The notes under the pieces are model-generated. The model did not search any database. It was given only the letters and a program-made list of their open reading frames with translations, and was not told the origin of the DNA. A program made the position numbers and the translations under genes. From Afipia sp. (GTDB lineage Bacteria; Pseudomonadota; Alphaproteobacteria; Rhizobiales; Xanthobacteraceae), in assembly GCA_024508675.1 (NCBI GenBank), contig JANINQ010000011.1:124001-188000 (forward strand): a stretch of DNA of 64,000 nucleotides, given 5' to 3'. Positions 59,971 to 64,000 of the stretch are shown here, piece after piece. Position 1 is the first letter of the stretch. Each line of letters begins with the position of its first letter.

Positions 59971-61414
59971 ACGGGAGAGGGAGCGCGTAGCGCGGGATGC
60001 TGACGCGATCCGGGAGCGTTGCAAGACGCTCGCAGGCTTCATCAAGGAAGCGTGGCACGTCGTAGAGCCCGCGACGCCTCTGGTCTGGAATTGGCATCTA
60101 GATGCGCAGTGCGCGCATTTCGAGGCCATAACCGATGGCCGGATCAACCGGCTGCTCGATAACGTCCCGCCTGGTTCGTCCAAGTCGCTGATCGCCAGCG
60201 TCATGTGGCAGGCTTGGGAGTGGGGCCCGAAAGGACTGTTGGCCAACAGGTTTCTTGCCACCTCGTTCAACGAAGGGCCGGTGAAGCGCGACACCCGCAA
60301 GTGCCGCGACCTGATGCTGTCGGAGTGGTATCGATCGCTCTGGCCGGAGGTGCGGCTGGTCAGGACGGGAGAGCTTTCGTTCGCCAACGACAGGACGGGA
60401 ACGAGGGAAGGCGTTGCGTTCGGCTCGCTGACCTCGCAACGCGGTGACAGGCTCATCCTGGACGATCCACATTCGGTGGATACGGCGGAATCGGATGCGG
60501 AGCGGGCCGCGACTACCCGGCGGTTTCGGGAAGGCGCGTTGAACCGTCTGAACGATCAGGAGCGATCCGCAATCGTCGTGATCATGCAGAGATTGCATGA
60601 GGATGACGTGGCCGGGACCATCCTGAAGCTTGGCATGGGTTACGCGCATCTCTGTCTACCCATGGAATTTGAGGGTGATCGCCGTTGCTCAACGTCAATT
60701 GGGTTCACCGATCCTCGCCAGAACGACGGCGACTTGCTTGATCCGGTTCGCTTTCCCCGCGATACCGTTGATGCACTCAAGCGCGATATGGGCACTTATG
60801 CTTTTGCTGGTCAGTATCAGCAGCGTCCCACACCGCGCGAAGGTGGCATGTTCAAGCGGTCATGGTTTGAAGGCAAATTCATCGGTGCTGCACCGGAAGG
60901 TACGCGATGGGTTCGCCACTGGGACTTGGCGGCCACGGCAAGAAAGACGGCGGCGCGCACCGCGGGCGTAAAGCTCGGCCGGACGCCTGATGGCAAGTTC
61001 ATCGTCGGGCATGTCGTCACGACGCAGGCGGAAGGGCCAGACGTTCGCAGATTGATCAAGGCCACTGCGGAATCCGATGGTCGGGCCGTGGAGGTCAGCC
61101 TGCCGCAAGATCCCGGACAGGCCGGCAAGGTTCAAGCCGCCGACATGGTGGCGATGCTGGCGGGCTTCGTAGCTCGAGCAGAGCCCGAGACCGGCGACAA
61201 GGTTACGCGCGCCGAGCCGTTCTCGGTGCAATGCGAGGGAGGGAACGTGCTGATCGTTAAAGGCGAGTGGAACGACGCCTATCTCGATGAGCTGTGCCTG
61301 TTCCCGGGCGGATCATTCAAAGATCAGGTTGACGCAACAAGTGGAGCGTTTGGGCGGTTGGCGAAGCCGCAGCCTCCCACGGCCATCGTCGGCACGTTTC
61401 GCACCGCAAGGTAA
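59882..61414 (+). CDS. terL: phage terminase large subunit
   Basis: The packaging motor of up to 510 residues has an ATPase domain with the variant Walker A NVPPGSSKSLIASVMW (residues 94-109), Walker B GDRLILDDPHSV, and a C-terminal nuclease (VRHWDLAATARK as the first acidic motif). The start is uncertain: ATG 59882 overlaps terS by 89 bases, while GTG 59939 (VLAEKRRREIE) gives a shorter overlap and a plausible N-terminus. Followed 3 bases later by the portal gene. Confidence 0.92.
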   Translation: MQSLNRSNALAASFPPLSAVLAEKRRREIERERERVARDADAIRERCKTLAGFIKEAWHVVEPATPLVWNWHLDAQCAHFEAITDGRINRLLDNVPPGSSKSLIASVMWQAWEWGPKGLLANRFLATSFNEGPVKRDTRKCRDLMLSEWYRSLWPEVRLVRTGELSFANDRTGTREGVAFGSLTSQRGDRLILDDPHSVDTAESDAERAATTRRFREGALNRLNDQERSAIVVIMQRLHEDDVAGTILKLGMGYAHLCLPMEFEGDRRCSTSIGFTDPRQNDGDLLDPVRFPRDTVDALKRDMGTYAFAGQYQQRPTPREGGMFKRSWFEGKFIGAAPEGTRWVRHWDLAATARKTAARTAGVKLGRTPDGKFIVGHVVTTQAEGPDVRRLIKATAESDGRAVEVSLPQDPGQAGKVQAADMVAMLAGFVARAEPETGDKVTRAEPFSVQCEGGNVLIVKGEWNDAYLDELCLFPGGSFKDQVDATSGAFGRLAKPQPPTAIVGTFRTAR

Positions 61415-61417
61415 GTC

Positions 61418-62902
61418 ATGGCTCTTGAGAAACGGGATGATCCGTCAAATCCATCGGCGGATTATCTGGCGATGCAGCCGGACTGGGAGTTGATCTCGGA
61501 CATCCGGGCGGGTGTGCGCGCTATCAAGGCGAAGGGCGAGAAGTATCTCCCTAAGTACGAACGGGAGTCGCAGAGCGAATACAAGCGCCGGCTGGCATGT
61601 ACGCCGTGGCGTCCAGAGTTCGTGGATGCGCTGCGTAATCTGTGCAGTAAGCCGTTCACCAAGGAGGTTACACTTCAGGGGGCGCCCAGCCAGCGCATCA
61701 AGGACATTGCCGAGGACGTGGACGGCAAGGGCAATTCCCTCAACAGGTTCTCCAGCGGCGTATTCACCGACGGCGTAGCGGACGGCCTGACCGCTATCTA
61801 CGTCACATATCCGGACGCCGAACCTGCGGCTACCCAAGCGGAGGAGAAAGCCTCGGGCGTCCGCCCGTACTGGGTTACGATCAAGGCGGATGACATTCTG
61901 GCGCTCTATACCAAGAAGGTCGGAGAGCGCGATGTCGTCACCGAAGCCCGTTTCAAGGAATGCGAGGTAAAGGCGGAAGGTTTTGCTGAAACAGCGTCAG
62001 AACGGGTGCGCTGGATCAGGATGGACGAGGGTGGCAAGCCGATCTGGACCCTGTTCGAAAAGAAGGTCGATACGTCTGGAAACGTGACTTGGCCGCCGGT
62101 CGGCAATGGCGCTCTGACCATCAGCGAAATACCCATCTCTCTTTTTTTCACAGGCGAACGATCAGGCAACTATCGCGTCAAGCCGCCGCTATCCGATCTG
62201 GCGAACATGCAGATCGAGATTTACTGGGCGCTTAGCAGAGAGGACGAGATTCTCACCTATGCCGGCAGCCCAATGCTCAAGGCTGTGGGCATGTCACCGC
62301 CGCAGCCGACGCAAGCCCCGGTTACGGTCGACGGCCGCCAGCATCTGGTCGAGCAGCCCGCAAGCGAGATCACGGTAGGACCAAGAACGATCCTGTTTGC
62401 GCCACCGGCGGGTGATGGCGTTCAGCCAGACTGGGATTTCATCCAGCCCGACGCTGCAAACATCGAAGCAGTTTCTAAGAGCGTTCAGGGCAAGATCGAG
62501 CACTTCCGCCGTTTGGCGTTGCAACCACAGACGCCAAGTTCTGGCACTGTCACCGCAACGTCGGCCGCGATCGATGCGGCCAAGGCTCACTCTGCTGTTG
62601 AGGCATGGGCTGGCGGCCTTAAGGACGCGCTGGAGCAGGCTTTCGTCTACACGGCGATGTGGCTCAAGGAAGATGCCAAGACCGAGGTATCAGTCCATAC
62701 GGACTTTGGCGTCGATCTCGAGAGCGCGGATGAGTTCTCCAACCTGATCTCGATGAAGAAGAACGGCGACCTTTCGCAACGTACGCTCTGGCAGGAAGGC
62801 CAGCGGCGCGGAATCCTCGGACCCCAGTTCGACATCGACAAGGAGCCAGAGGAAATCGCAAAAGATCAGGAAGGGTTGGAACCGGAGGATCATCCGGAGT
62901 AA
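61418..62902 (+). CDS. phage portal protein (DUF4055 type)
   Basis: The 494-residue protein matches the DUF4055 family, found directly after terminase genes and regarded as portal proteins: YERESQSEYKRRLACTPWRP, NRFSSGVFTDGVADGLTAIY, YRVKPPLSDLANMQIEIYWA, and a C-terminal VSVHTDFGVDLESADEF. The portal ring forms the DNA entry channel and connects head and tail. Length is normal. Confidence 0.85.
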   Translation: MALEKRDDPSNPSADYLAMQPDWELISDIRAGVRAIKAKGEKYLPKYERESQSEYKRRLACTPWRPEFVDALRNLCSKPFTKEVTLQGAPSQRIKDIAEDVDGKGNSLNRFSSGVFTDGVADGLTAIYVTYPDAEPAATQAEEKASGVRPYWVTIKADDILALYTKKVGERDVVTEARFKECEVKAEGFAETASERVRWIRMDEGGKPIWTLFEKKVDTSGNVTWPPVGNGALTISEIPISLFFTGERSGNYRVKPPLSDLANMQIEIYWALSREDEILTYAGSPMLKAVGMSPPQPTQAPVTVDGRQHLVEQPASEITVGPRTILFAPPAGDGVQPDWDFIQPDAANIEAVSKSVQGKIEHFRRLALQPQTPSSGTVTATSAAIDAAKAHSAVEAWAGGLKDALEQAFVYTAMWLKEDAKTEVSVHTDFGVDLESADEFSNLISMKKNGDLSQRTLWQEGQRRGILGPQFDIDKEPEEIAKDQEGLEPEDHPE

Positions 62903-62923
62903 CTGACCGACGCTGATCCCGCG

Positions 62924-63580
62924 TCAATTGCCACCGTTATATCTTGGCAATACGTGAAACACATGAGTAATGGTTTCACCCTTCTGCTCAGGCCGATATT
63001 CGTATGCGAAGGTGGTTGAGTGCGTGGCGCCAAATGTATCTTCGTATTTTACCCAGCCATAGAGGAAGACCGACGTTTCTTTCTTCTGGGCGCGTTCCAG
63101 TTGCTTGAGGTCCATGGGCATCGTGATTGGAAACGTGCCCTTAGACTGAAGCATAGTCGAACTAGCGTTCTGGTCCGTTTCTGTCCCATAGTCAGGAAAG
63201 TTGAAGTTGAGCGGGAGCGGCGAGCCAAAAGGCATATATTGCCAGTTTAAGTGGGCACGGACGTTGTAGGCAGGAGTCTGGCCCTGATTGTCAGCAATTA
63301 CCAGCACCGCGACCGGATCGGTCTTCATCGCGAGGCTCGCACCAACATAAGCGCGCAATTGTCGGTTCATCGATTCCCGAGAGAGGGCGAACTGCGCAAT
63401 GGCTACAATTAAAGCGCATGCGGCAAAGAATGGTCCGAATGCTGCGACCCAGTTTCGCGCGCAAACGATATGGGATTCATTAGGCGCACAGAGCCCTCCG
63501 GGTGCTCGAATAAAATAGACGCCCAGAATGATAAGTAGCGCGCCTAGAATAGCGACAAATATACCAACGTAGTTTGACAT
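62924..63580 (-). CDS. two-helix membrane protein with extracytoplasmic-type beta domain, 218 aa
   Basis: Helices VGIFVAILGALLIILGVYFI and VAAFGPFFAACALIVAIAQF are separated by a short loop with two Cys (GGLCAPNESHIVCA). The remainder is beta-rich (YVGASLAMKTDPVAVLVIAD, QTPAYNVRAHLNWQYMPFG). It lies on the minus strand between portal and scaffold-like genes of the late operon. It shares the two-helix plan with the genes at 53943 and 55846 but has a different C-terminal domain. Function unknown. Confidence 0.65.
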   Translation of the reverse strand: MSNYVGIFVAILGALLIILGVYFIRAPGGLCAPNESHIVCARNWVAAFGPFFAACALIVAIAQFALSRESMNRQLRAYVGASLAMKTDPVAVLVIADNQGQTPAYNVRAHLNWQYMPFGSPLPLNFNFPDYGTETDQNASSTMLQSKGTFPITMPMDLKQLERAQKKETSVFLYGWVKYEDTFGATHSTTFAYEYRPEQKGETITHVFHVLPRYNGGN

Positions 63581-63697
63581 AGGCTCTCCCGCCCCTAGAC
63601 TACTTAGGCCTCAATTCGAGCATTGCCTGCGAGCTGATGCAAGCAGGCTCGTTGCGGCGGATGCCGCGCTAACCGGGCGGATGCCCAGAGGACCACC

Positions 63698-64000
63698 ATG
63701 AAACTGAAACTTGATGACGCGGGCCACGTTGTGGTCAGCGATGGCAAGCCTGTGTACGTGCACGATGATGGCAAGGAAGCGCCATTCGATGCGGCGCATA
63801 CACTCTCAACGATTGCCCGGATCAATGGAGAGGCCAAGAGCCATCGGGAGCGGGCCGAGGCGGCGGAAGGCAAGCTGAAGGGATTCGATGGCATCGACGA
63901 TCCTGCAGCCGCGCGGAAGGCCATCGAAACCGTCGCCAATCTCGATGCAGGTCAGTTGGTCACGGCCGGCAAGGTCGAGGAGATCAAGACGGCGGCCAAA
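63698..64000 (+). CDS. scaffold-like phage protein, N-terminal part (runs off the window)
   Basis: ATG 63698 has GAGGACCACC upstream; 101 codons are visible. The product begins MKLKLDDAGHVVVSDGKPVY and turns into a charged helical stretch (GEAKSHRERAEAAEGKLKGF, VEEIKTAAK). Charged helical proteins between portal and major capsid genes are usually scaffold proteins; the assignment is inferred from position and composition. Confidence 0.7.
   Translation, partial: MKLKLDDAGHVVVSDGKPVYVHDDGKEAPFDAAHTLSTIARINGEAKSHRERAEAAEGKLKGFDGIDDPAAARKAIETVANLDAGQLVTAGKVEEIKTAAK

Larger units (their letters stand above)
33708..64000. mobile_element. temperate prophage, lambdoid gene order, right end outside window
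   Basis: The region begins at a split tRNA-Pro with int and xis. It contains a recombination operon, a repressor/Cro switch, replication genes, a tRNA, terminase, portal and the start of a scaffold-like gene. Genes are short, tightly overlapping and mostly unlike host genes. Capsid, tail and lysis genes must lie beyond 64000. All key frames (int, repressor, replication, terminase, portal) are intact, so the prophage may be functional. Confidence 0.95.

Noticed and set aside
33708-64000. CRISPR array or insertion sequence in the prophage
   Set aside because: No regularly spaced direct repeats and no transposase frame were found.

Overview
The window is from an alphaproteobacterium of the Bradyrhizobium/Afipia/Nitrobacter/Rhodopseudomonas group. 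The evidence is high GC, the gene orders glyA-nrdR-ribD-ribE-ribH-nusB-thiL and DUF177-plsX-fabH-ihfA-merR, a Mg-type HemB, and LdtR, GcrA and CBP3-type chaperone families. It falls into two parts: host chromosome (1 to about 33.7 kb) and an incomplete temperate prophage (about 33.7 kb to the right edge).

Host part. It opens with the C-terminal part of parC, then trmO, a Rid-family gene, and mntH with a palindromic operator. A divergent HxlR regulator/azoR pair follows, then bpt, an RDD membrane protein, hemB, a small membrane protein and ldtR. Next come glyA-nrdR-ribD-ribE, a TetR regulator with an acyl-CoA synthetase inserted before ribH-nusB-thiL, and the proton-pumping pyrophosphatase hppA. 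After a Bug/TctC binding protein, bamE and a cytochrome bc1 assembly chaperone lies the lipid cluster DUF177-plsX-fabH with ihfA and a MerR regulator. The last host genes are a minus-strand trio: an unusual glycosyltransferase/beta-propeller fusion and two PMT-type membrane glycosyltransferases. Several intergenic palindromic repeats are present.

Prophage part. The junction is a 45-bp 3' piece of a tRNA-Pro(GGG) at 33708-33752, next to a tyrosine integrase and an excisionase. The reconstituted tRNA should lie beyond 64000. A leftward operon of about 22 tightly overlapping genes (44.5 down to 33.8 kb) carries a RecE-like nuclease, RecT, two HNH proteins, a Lar-like anti-restriction protein, xis and int. 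It starts at a promoter (PL) overlapped by two copies of the operator GTCACC-N5-GGTGAC. A 400-bp non-coding, hairpin-rich stretch, a small HicB/HicA pair and accessory genes (PRC-barrel, TspO, Rap1a/Tai-like) follow. The CI/LexA-type repressor and a Cro-like protein diverge from a control region with further copies of the same operator. The rightward early operon encodes a CII-like protein, a GcrA homologue, a DnaA domain IV protein, a LexA-like winged helix protein, an MT-A70 methyltransferase, an Rmf-like protein and a RuvC-like nuclease. These are followed by primase, DnaB helicase, a tRNA-Gly and the packaging genes (terS, terL, DUF4055 portal, start of a scaffold-like gene).

Five minus-strand genes are inserted in the rightward region; three encode two-helix membrane proteins and look like lysogeny-expressed cargo. 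The most interesting parts are the shared PL/PR operator design, the phage set of cell-cycle regulator homologues (GcrA, DnaA-IV, adenine methyltransferase), the unexplained structured region at 44.6-44.9 kb, and the glycosyltransferase/propeller fusion.
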